NCBI RefSeq assembly: GCF_027580225.2
Contig: NC_073355.2
Span: 16,299,501 to 16,363,500, forward strand
Reading direction: 5' to 3'
DNA length: 64,000 bases
From: Misgurnus anguillicaudatus
Taxonomy: Eukaryota > Chordata > Actinopteri > Cypriniformes > Cobitidae
Shown piece after piece: positions 49,226-61,579 of this stretch. Below the pieces are notes generated by a model, which was not told the origin of the DNA, ran no database searches, and saw nothing but the letters and a program-made list of their open reading frames with translations. The stretch's first letter is position 1. Every line of letters begins with the position of its first letter. A program made the translations under genes and the position numbers.

Positions 49226-50879
49226 TTTTTTCAGAAATCGTTGTTTATTAAGGTCATAGCAAGCAATGAAAAGTGTGGCTTGTTTGCTTCTGTTTGTGTG
49301 TTTTGTAGAAATAGTAAAACTTTAAATGAGTGGCGATTTCAGCACATACACGCATATAGAGAGAAAACTTTGTGTTAGATTTCACAGCTTTCTATGTGTT
49401 GCTCGGCAGCGCTCCTCTGTACATCTTAGTATGGAATAACAAGATTGGTTTCTGTTAATGGCTTTCACACCTGCCATCATAATGGAAGGTCAAATATTAG
49501 AAATAAGTGCTATTCAAATCCTCAGTAATTGAATATTTGAATGACCAATTAAAATCCCTGTTGGAGGTTTAGATAAGGGGAATTAGCTGTTTTTTATTCA
49601 CCTGCCCTGAAAGCTTTCCTCACATTCCTCGCCATTACGCCCTGAGAATTCTGTCAGTTTTCCCTCCTCTCTTTCCATCCATTGTTGGACGTGCTGGTTT
49701 AATAATAAGAGTGGAGGCGAAACTTCACATTTTCTTCCAGCTTGCAGGAGAAATGGCCTGGGGAGTCTACAGTCCCTGTCAGACCGACTCAATCCGTCCC
49801 CCCACAGCTGAGTCTGTACAGTAGGTGAGGCTCAGCGTTCACACCCGCCCATGAAGAAGAAATGGAATTAGCCACACGTCCCACATATACTCCATGAAAG
49901 ATCCTGTTGCTGTCACCTGCTTCTGAACTCCTTATGTTTCCACTGTGTCTTTGTTACATTACAAGAGGCAATCAAATCCGCAGCCATGCTTTCGCGATAG
50001 CATCACACATGATTATTTTTAGTGCAGTTAACACACGTTCCGCGCGATGGGGGAAGAGCGTTTCTGTGTCTGTATCGACAGCGAGTATCTGCCGTGTGAT
50101 TTTTAGCCTCCCCGTGGGTCGCTGCTGAGATGTAGAGAGCCAAACGTGTAAAAATACAAATTCTCTGTGAAACTCAGACGTTTCTCAGATTGTGCATCAT
50201 CGGGGGTCTCAGTCAAACACTGTCTGATGTTTGTTCTGAAAATGCTAATTTGTTTTGTCATTTACATTCTTATTTACAAGAGCTTCTGTTTACTTTGTAA
50301 GTCATCAAAGTTTGTGATTGAGTTATTTGGTGTGCTGATGAATTTAGCAAATGTGTTCCAGTATTGAGCTAGAAATTGTTGTTTTCTACTTCGAAATGAA
50401 ACACTCTGAGTGTGGCCATATGTTATTATTCAATAAAAAATGTATGTGATCCAAATTCTATATTCCTCAAGTCATGGCCCACTGGTTTACCCAGACAGGT
50501 TTACAATACGTTAATAGTATTATTTGCTGCATTATTGTGTGTATTCACTGGAAATCCTTGTAGTGGAAAAGAAATATAGATGATATTTTAATGAAACTCC
50601 ATTCTGGCAAATCTTATTGTTATAACATAATGTCAGTGGATTGCTGTCTATTACAATCTAAAACAAATCTTTTTCTTAAAGGTGCCAAAGAATGCGTTGA
50701 TACAATATGTTAAAGGGCACCTTTGGTGTGTAAGTGTGTATTAGTACATGTTAACGATATGCAAAAGGTACAAACCCCAAGGTAAACGATGACGTGAGTT
50801 ATCGTTTCCAACGTAAATCTCTTTTTGTGGCCTATAACAAACACACGGATTGTAGGCAACAGTTTACTTCCTCGGATTG
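49226..50879. other. Intronic DNA; candidate regulatory block 49560-50130
   Basis: 49560-50130 is balanced and repeat-free, with GGTTTAGATAAGGGGAATTA (GATA-like, 49567) and TGGTTTAATAATAAGAGTGG (49692). The remainder is AT-rich. A TTAAAGGGCACC start near 50712 is an isolated TTAA-type end. Confidence 0.3.
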
Positions 50880-50960
50880 GGGATGTTGGGTGATTTTAAC
50901 CCAGGAGTGTGTTCTGTCCAATGGTGACCCAGCCCTGGGTTAAAAACAACCCGGCACTAC
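50880..50960. repeat. TGGGTT-type short interspersed repeat, copy 4
   Basis: GGTGATTTTAACCCAGGAGT and its partner CCCTGGGTTAAAAACAACCC, as in the other copies. This copy is short. Confidence 0.55.
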
Positions 50961-51025
50961 AATACAAGTGCAATACAAGAACTTTAGCCTAAAAGTTTGC
51001 ATATAGCATTAGCATATAGCACTAA

Positions 51026-51802
51026 TGGCGCTTTGCCATTGCATAGTACCCCACGGTTTGGTTTAGTTTGGGTCGGGTCAGCTTACTTTTGGGAGCTTTT
51101 CCACTGGGTGCAGTACGTAGTACCCGATACTTTTTTCGTACCACCTCTGTTGGGGTTCCAAGTGACCCGAGCTGATACCAAACATGATGCAAAAACACTG
51201 TAGATCACTGATTGGTCTACGCTGGTACCAGCGTCATCGCTATAATGTAAAGATTAGCTTTACCTTAGTGCTAGCTTGCGCTGTCTCGAGCAAACATGTT
51301 GTCATCTGTGCTCTGCTGTAAGTTCCCAAACTCCCTTTTAGCGATGAAAAACATCCACAGGTTCAGAATCCGGGACACCATAACAGTTATTTCCAGACTT
51401 GTAGTTTGTGGCAGAACATTTGCAAAGAGCATGTCAGCATTATTTGTGTATATAATGAGGCTTAGCGGATCGCCGTCGACTGACGCCACGGGTGTTTTAA
51501 CAGAAACTGTCATGTGAGACAGATGTAGTGATAAACGCGATGTGCAAACATCTATTTGTGGTGGCCAATTTTAATTTTGTGGCGGATTGAGAAATAAATC
51601 GATGTATGGGAATGTACAACGGCGCTCTCACTTGTAAGATGTCACAGCAGCAGGCAGTGCAAATATAACGACACGCCTATAATTCCTCCCACTCTGAAGT
51701 GTTACTAAACTTAATGGAAAAGCTAACCACGCCAAAGTGAGGTGAGCTGACCCGACCCAAACTAAACTAAACCGTGGGGTATTATGCAATGGAAAAGCGC
51801 CA
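51026..51802. mobile_element. PIF/Harbinger-like foldback element with TAA TSD
   Basis: The ends TGGCGCTTTGCCATTGCATA and the near mirror TGCAATGGAAAAGCGCCA are inverted, with arms of about 55 bp (GGTTTAGTTTGGGTCGGGTC mirrored). TAA lies directly outside at 51023-51025 and 51803-51805. A 3-bp TAA duplication fits PIF/Harbinger. Short open frames of 73-80 codons inside do not resemble a transposase. Confidence 0.7.
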
Positions 51803-51805
51803 TAA

Positions 51806-54565
51806 CTGAGCAGTCAAAACCTTGTTTTTAGCATTGAAACAACATTGTAATTAATCTAATGTGTAATTTAATGTTGGGGCGTACATCTCGACTGTAACGT
51901 CACAGTTGGTGTTATGTTGAGATTGGCCTGTTTTCCGGCTATCTTTTGCATGCATAACCGGTTCACATAAGATGGAGGAAACAATTGTGTATTATGTCAT
52001 AACCATGTACAGACTCTTATTATTCATCTATGCCTAGGTAAATACAGTTTTACATGTTACGACACCTTTAAACATGATAGCAAATTTATGCAGACAAGGT
52101 TGTAAAAGGTGTTTTGCAAAAGAAGTTGAAAGATTCAGGTGGGCTAGTCTTTTCTAGTCTCGGCAACTTATGAAGCATGTTGTGTTACTTTGCTGTAAAT
52201 TTTATAATTTATGCACACAGGCAATAGATAGTCTGCATAAGATGTGGATTTATTTAATTTCTTTTCAAATTATTTATTTTCAGTATCTAGGAAGGGTAAA
52301 GAAAGTTTTTAACCTGCAAAAATGCTTTGAGTCAACTTTGGAGCCCTACAATTAATAATATTCAAATCCAGCATTTTTAAATATCCTTTCTAGGTTTGCA
52401 TGATATGATATGATATGATATGATATGATATGATATGATATGATATGATATGATATGATATGATATGATATATGACATGATATGATATGATATATGACAT
52501 GATATGATATGATATTAAAACTATAAAATGACATATTTAAATCTTAGCACCACAGTTCAGGTTTTGAGATAGATCATTATCACACATTGGGTGTAAGATG
52601 GATGTGATGTTCTTTGTGTCCATCTTTAAATAGTGCCTGTTCTCTTATATCAATGTCACTTTCAGCAATAACAGTGTGACAAGTAAAACTAGACACAAAC
52701 ATCTCCCGCAGCTGGACTGCTTTCTGTTTTCCTGGCAGCTCTGGCAGCAAAAAGCTGCGGTTGATCCTCTCTCATTTTAGTGCACTCAGCGCACAGGACC
52801 CATAATGCCTTGGGTGCTCAAATGAGCCACATGTCAACCAAAGCTTTTCAGATGCCTCTCTCTCTATCTATGTCACCCTGCTTCTAAGTAGTAAAGGGAG
52901 GACAAAACTAAGAGGAAAATGGATCGGATGGAGGGGGGGGGGGGGGTTTGCGGTCACTCTGTGTCCCATCGTAGCTCTCATGTAGTGAGCGAGAGCTCGC
53001 CTCGGGCGGTATAACATGAGAGAGCTCTCTGTTGCCCGCTAATCTTCCCACCCACCAGCACTGACCTGTACGACTATAAGTGACGTCAGCTCCATCAATG
53101 CCACAGTCAGGACTAATAAGTGTCGGAGAGCAGGTGGGGTCAATGACTAAGCTGATTTGCCTAGTGATAAGCGGGACAGACTTATCAGGAAAGAGCCGTG
53201 GAGAAGGGATTTAGACTAGGCTTAGACTTTTTATTGCTTGTTGAAGAGATTTAATTCGCGGTACATGATGTTTTTCTTTCTCTTTCCAGTTTCTGCCTAA
53301 TCTTTCGCAATTTCTGACGGCGGCATAAGTGACGTTAGACAGATATTGCTCCCAGATGATTTCACAATGCCATTCAAATAGGTACCCGATTACAGGCTCC
53401 TGGGTAATTTGCATATGATTATGCCGTTGGTTTTGTAGAGGGAAAAAGCGCGCTGTAATTGTCTAACTTTTATCGTGTAATTACGCTGCCGTTTGCACTC
53501 TGTAATCTTAAATTCTATGGCAGGAATTATATGGCAGAATTAATCACATGGCTGTGCTTTGCTGTTGTATATTTTTCTCTTTATTCAGACGCTCTGCGTC
53601 TTACACAAGTTTTCAGTTATGTTTGTCTTTGACATCTTGAGGACGATTCCTTGGCATTGGAGACACTAATCGTGACCTCTAACTCTTGTTTTGGGATGTA
53701 CATCAGCCTCAAATGCAATGGACCAAGCCTGGTGCATAAAATACTGTAGCAATGAATACTCGGACTGTACCTTCTTTCTTCTCAGACTCGAAAAGAGTTA
53801 GCACGGGTAGCATCAGTCAATCTTAAGTCTTATCGTTCTTTAAAATCAAGTAAAGCACCATCGAACCAATGATTTTAATCTCTAGCAGAAATGAAGTGCA
53901 TATTTAAGCGAACGGCAAGAGCTTGCGCCGTATGGGTTTCAGAAAACTGGGGTTTGCTCTCTGCCAGGCAGATGGCAACACTTCCATCTGTCTGCTTCTC
54001 TGGGGTGGGAACGGGAAGAGTTGCATCTTTCTAATTCAAGATACGTTCCTGATGCCTTTATTTTGGCAAGGCGCACTTTGTCGGGAGCCTGATAGCAGTA
54101 TTGGCAGCTCTCAGGAAGACTGGCAGCAGGTGTAATCAATACGACCATCCCGCGTCAGTGGGAGACAGCCGAGCCCAGAGGCGGGCCATCCATCAGAGCC
54201 GCAGCGGGCATCGGGTCCACCTGAATCATAGTGCATCGCACATACTGCAGAGGATGTGTGCATAAATAAAAAGGTTGTTTTAATTAGTTGTTCCTCCTCT
54301 GAAGTTTATTCAATTCTTCTCCCTCCCTAAGTGCCATTAGGAGATACTTTAATAATGCAGTCCATTATAGTCTATCCAAGGATTTGGAGCTACCATGTTT
54401 TAAATATTAAAGCCGGCCTGATGAGTAAAGGAATACTGCAAATAAGAGCTGAGTTTGTGTGTTACAAAAATACAAACTTAGTAAATCAGTACCCACATGT
54501 TTAGTGAGGGCTCTCTTAAACAACCTAGTTGTAAATATACTACATGTAAATAAAAACAATAGTGT
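51806..54565. other. Intronic DNA; candidate regulatory block 52600-54430
   Basis: 51806-52395 is AT-rich. After the TGATA microsatellite, 52600-54430 forms the longest repeat-poor, balanced block of the intron, broken only by the G14 run at 52933. It contains CGTGTAATTACGCTGCCG (53475) and TAATTTGCATATGATTATGC (53405), compatible with POU/homeodomain sites. No coding exon is supported. Confidence 0.35.
52401..52515. repeat. (TGATA)n pentanucleotide microsatellite
   Basis: 52401-52470 is 14 perfect TGATA units, followed by two larger repeats of TATGACATGATATGATATGA to 52515. The second-order repeat shows expansion of an already mutated unit. Confidence 0.95.
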
Positions 54566-54573
54566 ATATGTAT

Positions 54574-55997
54574 CAGTGGTGGGCCGTCAAGGCCAGCAAA
54601 GTCTTCTCTGCTGGCCTAAACACAATTTTAATATATTTGTCCATGAATGTGTATTAAATGAATCCCATAATAGTCTATTATCTTTAATTCGTAGCTTTTC
54701 TCATGGTTGCGCTGCTTCCAGTAGTGTATATTTATGATAGAGCATGCGGCTGACATCATGTGTTGCCATGGTCAAAGAAATCTGCCTAGGCCTTCAGAAT
54801 AAGCAGTGCAGGCGCTTTAAGCTTAATGCTTGCATTCACACCAGCCGCGGCAGAGGCGTCAAGCGCGAGTGATTTCAATGTTAAGTCAATGTGAAGACGC
54901 ATTGACGCCCGTCTGGAGGTCTTGCGGCGCGAATGGGGCATTTAGCGCGGCGTGGTAAACGCAAATTGAAAATTTTGAACTAAGGCGGAAAAACGTGCTG
55001 CGTTAACCAGTCAGGAGCTTGCTCTAGTTGTGACGTAATTGCCGGAAGCGAGCGGAGTCGCAGAAGCCCCTTCCATGACGCAAATTTCTCGATGACCAGA
55101 ATTTCACGCACGAATTAAGCAAGTAAACTCAAAATGTTCAAGCGGCAAACTAGACGCGGTAACCGTGAAATTGATGCTTCAAACGCAGCTGGTGTGAACC
55201 CACTGTAAGATAAATGGCAATTTAATCATTGCATTAACCAATCAGATTTTGAGTCACAGGCACCATCTAGCAGGCCGACAATGCTGTCATTGTTTTCGCG
55301 TCATTTGATTGGATTGACCCTCAGCAGTTTTAAACAGAACTGACCCATGACTGATTTTGAAGCTAAAAATCCAGTTGAAATCCTTGATTTCTTCATCATA
55401 AAAACCTGTCAGTACGCATTAACATGTTTGGCGGTGATTTTTCCTGTGTCATCTGCTTCGGTCGAACGAACATTCTCAGCCCAAAAACGAATTAAAAGTT
55501 ACTTTCGAGACTTACAGCATTAGCGTCTTTGGTGATAGAAACGGACTTCATGTTGTACAAAAGAGTGATCGAACGCTTATTGAGGACAGAAAGGAAGATG
55601 GATTTTTTTACAAATAATTTTTACTGTAGGCTAATTTGGTGAGTTTAATGCATTTTATTTAATAAGCAAATACTATTTGTAAAATGAAAAAAAAAAAAAA
55701 ATTCAACAAAGTAACTTCTTTGAGAACCATTTATGCATTAATTGCCTTAATTTCAATTACATTTCACATGCCTTTCTGTGTAATTTTCGCTGTGTCATTT
55801 ATGTATCTTTTTTTTATAAAAAAAGCAAAATTTGACTGTTATTGAGGTGTAAAATACAATAATTTCTATTTTACTTTGCAATTTAACGGTTGATGTGTTT
55901 CTATTGCCGTGACGTCATAATGATGGTATTACGAGATGGATTAATTCAGATAGGACACCGTTGAAGGCCTGGGTGTGAAATGCACGGCCCGCCACTC
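54574..55997 (+). mobile_element. hAT element with decayed transposase
   Basis: The ends CAGTGGTGGGCCGT and the near mirror ACGGCCCGCCACTC are flanked by ATATGTAT (54566-54573) and ATATTTAT (55998-56005), a 7/8 match. GGCCAGCAAAG / CTTCTCTGCTGGCC forms a subterminal palindrome. The left third holds GC-rich GGCGTCAAGCGCG-type repeats and may itself contain an insertion. The transposase remains only as the fragment at 55435-55610. Confidence 0.75.
55435..55610 (+). pseudogene. hAT transposase C-terminal (dimerisation) fragment
   Basis: Conceptual translation gives PVSSASVERTFSA followed by KRIKSY, then (after one frame change) TALASLVIETDFM and ERLLRTERKMDFF. PxSSAxxERxFSA is the hallmark of the hAT C-terminal dimerisation domain, similar to fish ZMYM1-like transposases. 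A stop and frameshift near 55520 and the absence of upstream domains make it inactive. Confidence 0.7.
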
Positions 55998-56352
55998 ATA
56001 TTTATACACTACTGTATAATACCATATGGAGTTTATATTTTTACTGCCACAGTCACTTGTAGCTTGTCTTTGTAGTATACAGAACATCAAACATTTTACA
56101 GTATTTTTACTGATATTTTTCTGCAAAAAATATTTTGAAACAATGTGCATAAGAAAAAAATGCTTTATAAATATAATTGAACTAGAAAAAAAATGTATTG
56201 AATTTAAGTTGTGTTCACAATACCCAGCAAGCAGCTTTTGTGTTTACAAGACATCTAATATCCATCTAAACAAAACGTTTAGGCAAAACAAGGCAAAATT
56301 TGGACTGTGCGTAAAAATATGCTAAGTTTAAGCATAGCAACAAAATAAATGA
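55748..56352. repeat. Tandem segmental duplication, copy 1
   Basis: This unit of about 605 bp includes the last 250 bp of the hAT element, its right end and about 350 bp of flanking intron (GTCACTTGTAGCTT, ACATCAAACATTTTACAGTA, AAAAGACATCTAAT-like text). It is directly followed by a second copy. Confidence 0.8.
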
Positions 56353-56885
56353 AATATTAATTTCAAATACATTTCAATGGGTTTCTGTATAATATTTGCT
56401 GCGTCTCATTTTGTGATGTCTTTTTTAATAAAGCTATAATTTGACTGTTATTCCTTGAGGTGTAAAACACAGTAATTTCTATTATTTAACGGTTGATGTG
56501 TTTCTATTGCCGTGACGTCTTTATAATTTGGTAGTACGAGATGGATTCATTCAGATAGGACACCATTGAAGGCCTAGGACCACTGATATTTATACACTAC
56601 TGTATAACACCTTATATATTTCATTGACACAGTCACTTGTAGCTTAGCTTTGTAGTGTACAGAACATCAAACATTTTACAGTATTTTACTGATATTTTTC
56701 TGTAAAGCTATTTTGAAACAAGGTGCATTAGGAAAAGCGCTATATGAATATAATTGAACTGAAAAATGTTATTGAATTTAAGTTGTGTTTACAAACCCAG
56801 CAAGCAACTTTTGTGTCTAAAAGACATCTAATATCCATCTAAACACAACGTCTAGGCAAAACAAGACAAAATTTGGACTATAAGT
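56353..56885. repeat. Tandem segmental duplication, copy 2
   Basis: Same order as copy 1 with scattered substitutions. The hAT right end is shortened (about 20 subterminal bases missing), but it still ends CCACTG before ATATTTAT. The duplication happened after the hAT inserted. Divergence suggests it is not very recent. Confidence 0.8.
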
Positions 56886-58512
56886 AGCCCCAAAATAAAT
56901 ACATGAAGCCAAACACATTTAAGCATTGCTGGCTTTGCTTGATGGAATATCTCATACATCTCACAAAGTTTATTTTGTTTAAAAGTGGGTTACTCATAGC
57001 TGGAAGGACAGTATCGGTTAACCTACAGTAGACTGTGAAATGACGGCTATTGCTTACAGTAATATTTGTCTTTTTAAATAGATTTTGGTGATAAAGCAGT
57101 AATAAATCATAAGTACAGTACTGTATATATTTTACAACTACTGTATGTGTTTCCTTGGCAAATAAATTCAAGACCTTGACATTGCAATCTGAAGGTCTGT
57201 AACAGTCAAGACAGTCAAGTCAGTTTTGCTAAAAAGTCTTTTCACTCCTCTATTTTCACAGACGAATAGTTTGTCTCTTACAATTACTGAAGAGTTTATG
57301 AGTTGTAGTCTTTTCTAAGCCACCTTGCTGAAATGCTCAGTATCGTATTGGTCAAGCTGGTCCTGTCTGTTGTGACTGGTCAGGTTTCATCAAGCTGTTT
57401 GTTGTAGTTCATGAAAAGTGTGGAGTGGACTTTGAGCTTTTTTATGCTCAAAAGGCAAGATTACACATTAAAGAAAGTAAACAATTTTCTCATTTTATAA
57501 TATAAATAAAAACATGTATGAATGTTAACTGATGGCTCTGTGTCCTTCAGAGCTCTATGTAATGTTTAATAAAACATGTTTTAAGACAAATATTTCCATA
57601 CACTATATTGTGCCAGTACATCTTTTCTATATTTCAGTACATTCATTTTTCACAGTGCATGTTTGCGTAGGAGACCTTTTTCAGGTTGTTCTTTTACCAA
57701 ACGAGTTTAAGAAAGCAGGAATTATCTGGGCCAGAAGCAGCTGGAGATAAGCAGAGCGTAAAGTAAAAGATAGTTTGCAGAAGGTGAGTTTTAAAATGTT
57801 AAAGAAGACCAGCATTAGTCACCATGTGCTGACTCTTCATGTAGGGCCAATGCTGGTGCAGGTACAGATAACTGAGTCATGCCTCTCTAGAAATCTGCGT
57901 GGAAACGTACAGTAGTCTCTGTCAGGGTGTTGCACAGAGGGCAAAAAAAAGCCAGGCAATGCACTGACATTTGTCATAAGCAGTCCCGAACAGCAGAAGA
58001 GCATCCTTACTAGCAGTAGATCTACTTTTATGTGACTCATTCTTAGTCTCTCACTGTTTCCACTGCAATGACCCTCACAACCTTACACTTTCACCAGGGG
58101 CACTTTCCAGCCCCCACGACCCTACAGCGTTCCTTCCTCTGTCTTGTGGAACAAGAATCATCACGTCGGTGGGAATTCATTGTTTTGAAACAAGCTCCTG
58201 AGCAGATGTTCAATAAAGCAATGAGCCACGAGATGCTGTGCGTTACAGTCAGGGAGGTACCTGGAGAACGCTAGCCGTTAGCATTCACATTCGTCTACAT
58301 GACAGTTGTTCTACCGGCGCGTGATTTTCTAGACATACAGTGTTTGAAATTTGCTATCTTTGCTCATGGGTGCTCAGTTCTGCAGTTATGTAGACTTTAA
58401 AAGCGTAATTTTATCTGAAAAATAACGTAGACATTTTAAAGTCACATTGAAATTAAGAACATATATTTTTTTTAATATTGTGGGATTGTTTACAAATTAC
58501 TTATCTGTGAGC
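56886..58512. other. Intronic DNA, nothing recognised
   Basis: AT-rich to balanced, no repeat ends. 57840-58280 is somewhat GC-richer but shows no specific signal. Confidence 0.35.
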
Positions 58513-58516
58513 TTAA

Positions 58517-59042
58517 AGGCAGGGTAGGCAGGAATTATCCAAAAAACCCTTCCACAAATCCGTTCAAACTGTCTTTATATACCAATACACAAGCAAAATG
58601 CAAGTACTCTGAAAAAGATAGTCCAAAAATCGAGGGTCTGTATACCTCTCACGACTGTTTTGAACACAGCTCATTATTTCCATTCGGGACGAAACAAATG
58701 ATTGGCTTGCGTGACTATCACTCTCTCTCGCGACCAGGGCTACCGCCCGCTGCTACAGGATCTGCCCACACATGCGCACAGCCGATTGATTTGAACGGGC
58801 ACTTTAGGAAGAGCAAAAGTATGACAGAGAAAGAAGAAACCCAGAAGAGAGGGGGTGGAGTGAATGGTGATAATGAGCTGTGTTTGGGGCTGTCGTTAGA
58901 GGTCTACAGACCCTCGATTTTTGGACTCTCTTTTTCAGAGTACTTGCATTTTGCTTGTGTGTTGGTATATGGAGACAGTTTGAACAAGTTTGTAAAAAAG
59001 TGTTTTAGACTATTTTTAGACTTAAACCTGCCTACTCTGCCT
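58517..59042. repeat. TTAA-flanked element with AGGCAGGGTAGGCAGG ends
   Basis: The ends AGGCAGGGTAGGCAGG and CCTGCCTACTCTGCCT are inverted, with TTAA at 58513-58516 and 59043-59046. Long mirrored subterminal text (AAAATGCAAGTACTCTGAAA / the mirror near 58937). The 127-codon open frame inside has no transposase motif. Same superfamily as 1571-2025. Confidence 0.8.
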
Positions 59043-59182
59043 TTAAGCACATCAAATAGCACATTACCCAATCAATTCTAGATGGACGAATTCACTTTTT
59101 CATTTCAGAAGCTGTTTCTACTCATATACGTCACAATGGGGAAAATAAGACAAGCGCTATTTCAGTTTTATTGTGACTTTAA

Positions 59183-59589
59183 CTGTTTCCCTGCCATTGA
59201 CAAGTTTATCTGGCAATACGTATTTCCGCTATTATCCACCGGGTGGTGCTCTTACCCAACTTATAAAACCTGGAAGTATTCCCTTAAACTCTGTGTATTT
59301 TTTGAGGATCGCTCTGAATCTGATCTCTATCAAAAGTCCTTTACAAAAATGCAATTATCTCAGCTTTTTGCTCAAAATTTTGTATTTTTGAAGAAACCTA
59401 ACCATATTTGAAAGGTGATAAAACAAATGAAGGTAGAATGAAATGTTTTTTGTTTGTTTGTTTATTTGTTTGAAAGCAGAGGGTCTGTTGTATATTTAAA
59501 GAAGAACATTTTCTGGAAGGCATTAAGGTTTACAAAAAAATGCTTGTGCTGACCGGCAACTTTTTTTAAAAACGCTGGCAGGGAAAAAG
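59183..59589. repeat. CTGTTTCCC-type TTAA element, intact copy
   Basis: The ends CTGTTTCCCTGCCA and TGGCAGGGAAAAAG are inverted, with TTAA at 59179-59182 and 59590-59593. The body matches 39588-40372, which is the interrupted sister copy. Confidence 0.75.
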
Positions 59590-59855
59590 TTAACTGTAAA
59601 TAAATATAACTTTTTAATTATAGTATTACATAAAATTTCATTTAATTTAATTGTAAAATAAAGTAAAATGTTATGGATATTGTAGGTTTAAATTACCATG
59701 TTCTTTATGGTGACAAAAAATCAATACATTCCTTTCATATAATCTGTGCTACATTTAATTGAAATATTGTTGAAAAATTGTTATATTTTGTCCTATTTTT
59801 GTTATCAGGTAGGCACACTTGGGTTTTTTTAATGTTTAAATTTATAGCATTATTT

Positions 59856-61571
59856 GGTGACACTTTACTTAAGGGGTGTTCATAAGACTGACATGACACC
59901 TTCATACACATCATGTGTCATGAACATGAAGGAGATTTTATGCACGTTTATGACAACTGTCAATAAGTGTCATTTGTTCAATTATGTCATTTTAAATGCA
60001 AGGATGATATTATTTGAGATGTCTTTGTTGTGAAAACTTGACATTAAAGGAATAGTCTACTCATTTTCAATATTAAAATATGTTATTACCTTAACTAAGA
60101 ACTGTTGATACATCCCTCTATCATCTGTGTGCGTGCACGTAAGCGCTGGAGCGCGCTGCGACGCTTCGATAGCATTTAGCTTAGCCCCATTCATTTAATG
60201 GTACCATTTAGAGATAAAGTTAGAAGTGACCAAACACATCAACGTTTTTCCTATTTAAGACGAGTAGTTATACGAGCAAGTTTGGTGGTACAAAATAAAA
60301 CGTAGCGCTTTTCTAAGCGGATTTAAAAGAGGAACTATATTTTATGGCGTAATAGCACTTTTGGGAGTACTTCGACTCGCCTGAAAAGTCCGCTCCCCTT
60401 CTCCCTCTCATAATGGGAGAGGGAGGGTGTTACTGCGCAGAGTCGAAGTACTACCAAAAGTGCTATTACGCCATAAAATATAGTTCCTCTTTTAAATCCG
60501 CTTAGAAAAGCGCTACGTTTTATTTTGTACCACCAAACATGCTCGTATAACTGCTCGTCTTAAATAGGAAAAACGTTGATGTGTTTGGTCACTTCTAACT
60601 TTATCTCTAAATGGTACAATTGAATGAATGGGGCTAAGCTAAATGCTATCGAAGCGTCGCAGCACGCTCCAGCGCTTACGTGCACGCACACAGATGATAG
60701 AGGGATGTATCAACAGTTCTTAGTTAAGGTAATAACATATTTTAATATTGAAAATGAGTAGACTATTCCTTTAACCAATACCTGACCACTTTTTACCAGT
60801 GATACAAATTGAATTTGTCATAAAAATATCATTAAGTTTTAAAACTCTGTCAAATATTTTTATAACAGCATTATAAATATTCTTCCGTTCATAATTTTTT
60901 TAAGTTTTTGCCAGGTGTTTAAGAAATAAAACCAATCATTCAATAATAATAATAATAATAATATAATAATTGATAAAAATATATTTTATTACATTTGGAA
61001 ACTGATTCACCTAAAATTAAATAAAAACAGTACAATAATGGGTTAAGCCATGCAGCGTTGGGTCCATATCGCTGAAAAAAATGTTTATTACATTAAACTA
61101 ATTAATTTAAGTTTTTTTCTTCAATGTCAGAAAATTTCAGAACCCTCTGTGTGAGGAAGAACATGTTCTCTTGTCAGTTTTTTATGTATTGTGCACATAC
61201 ATAAAGTATAATTTTTGACGTGTTGTTTAATATTATTTGACATAGTATTAACACTTAATGACATTTAAATGACAGTTTAATGTAATGTTAACCCATAAAG
61301 CTAGGCAGTTTCTTAAGTTTGATAATTATTCTGTCATGTTTATGACCGATTTGTGACAAGTTATGTATTGGTTTATGTCAAGTTGTCATAACAAAGACAT
61401 TTCAAACAATGCCATCTATGCATTAAAAATGACATAATTGAACGAATGACACTTAATGGCAGTTGTCATAAACATGCATAAATTCTTCTTCATGTTCATG
61501 ACACGTCTCATGTTAACGTTTTGAAGGTGTCATGTCAGTCTTATGCACACCCCTTCAAGTAAAGTGTTACC
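59856..61571. mobile_element. hAT-like foldback MITE interrupted by a TTAA palindrome
   Basis: The ends GGTGACACTTTACTTAAGGG and the mirror of GGTAACACTTTACTTGAAGG are flanked by CATTATTT (59848-59855) and TATTATTT (61572-61579), 7 of 8 matching. The arms (59856-60043 and about 61330-61571) carry GACTGACATGACACCTTCA and its mirror. It hosts the element 60048-60770. A second copy starts near 63708. Confidence 0.75.
60048..60770. repeat. 723-bp near-perfect palindrome, TTAA-flanked
   Basis: The arms 60048-60376 and 60441-60770 are nearly exact mirrors (AGGAATAGTCTACTC ... GAGTAGACTATTCCT) around a spacer of about 64 bp. The spacer itself has CTCCCTCTCATAATGGGAGA. TTAA lies at 60044-60047 and 60771-60774. 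It is the cleanest foldback in the window and probably the youngest. Non-coding. Confidence 0.9.
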
Positions 61572-61579
61572 TATTATTT

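Noticed and set aside
55435..55610. Functional host gene related to ZMYM1-like proteins
   Set aside because: Contains a frame change and stop, and lies within hAT terminal repeats; it is a transposase remnant.
58698..59081. 127-codon open frame
   Set aside because: Lies mostly within the TTAA-flanked MITE 58517-59042 and runs out of its right end; no transposase or other motif.
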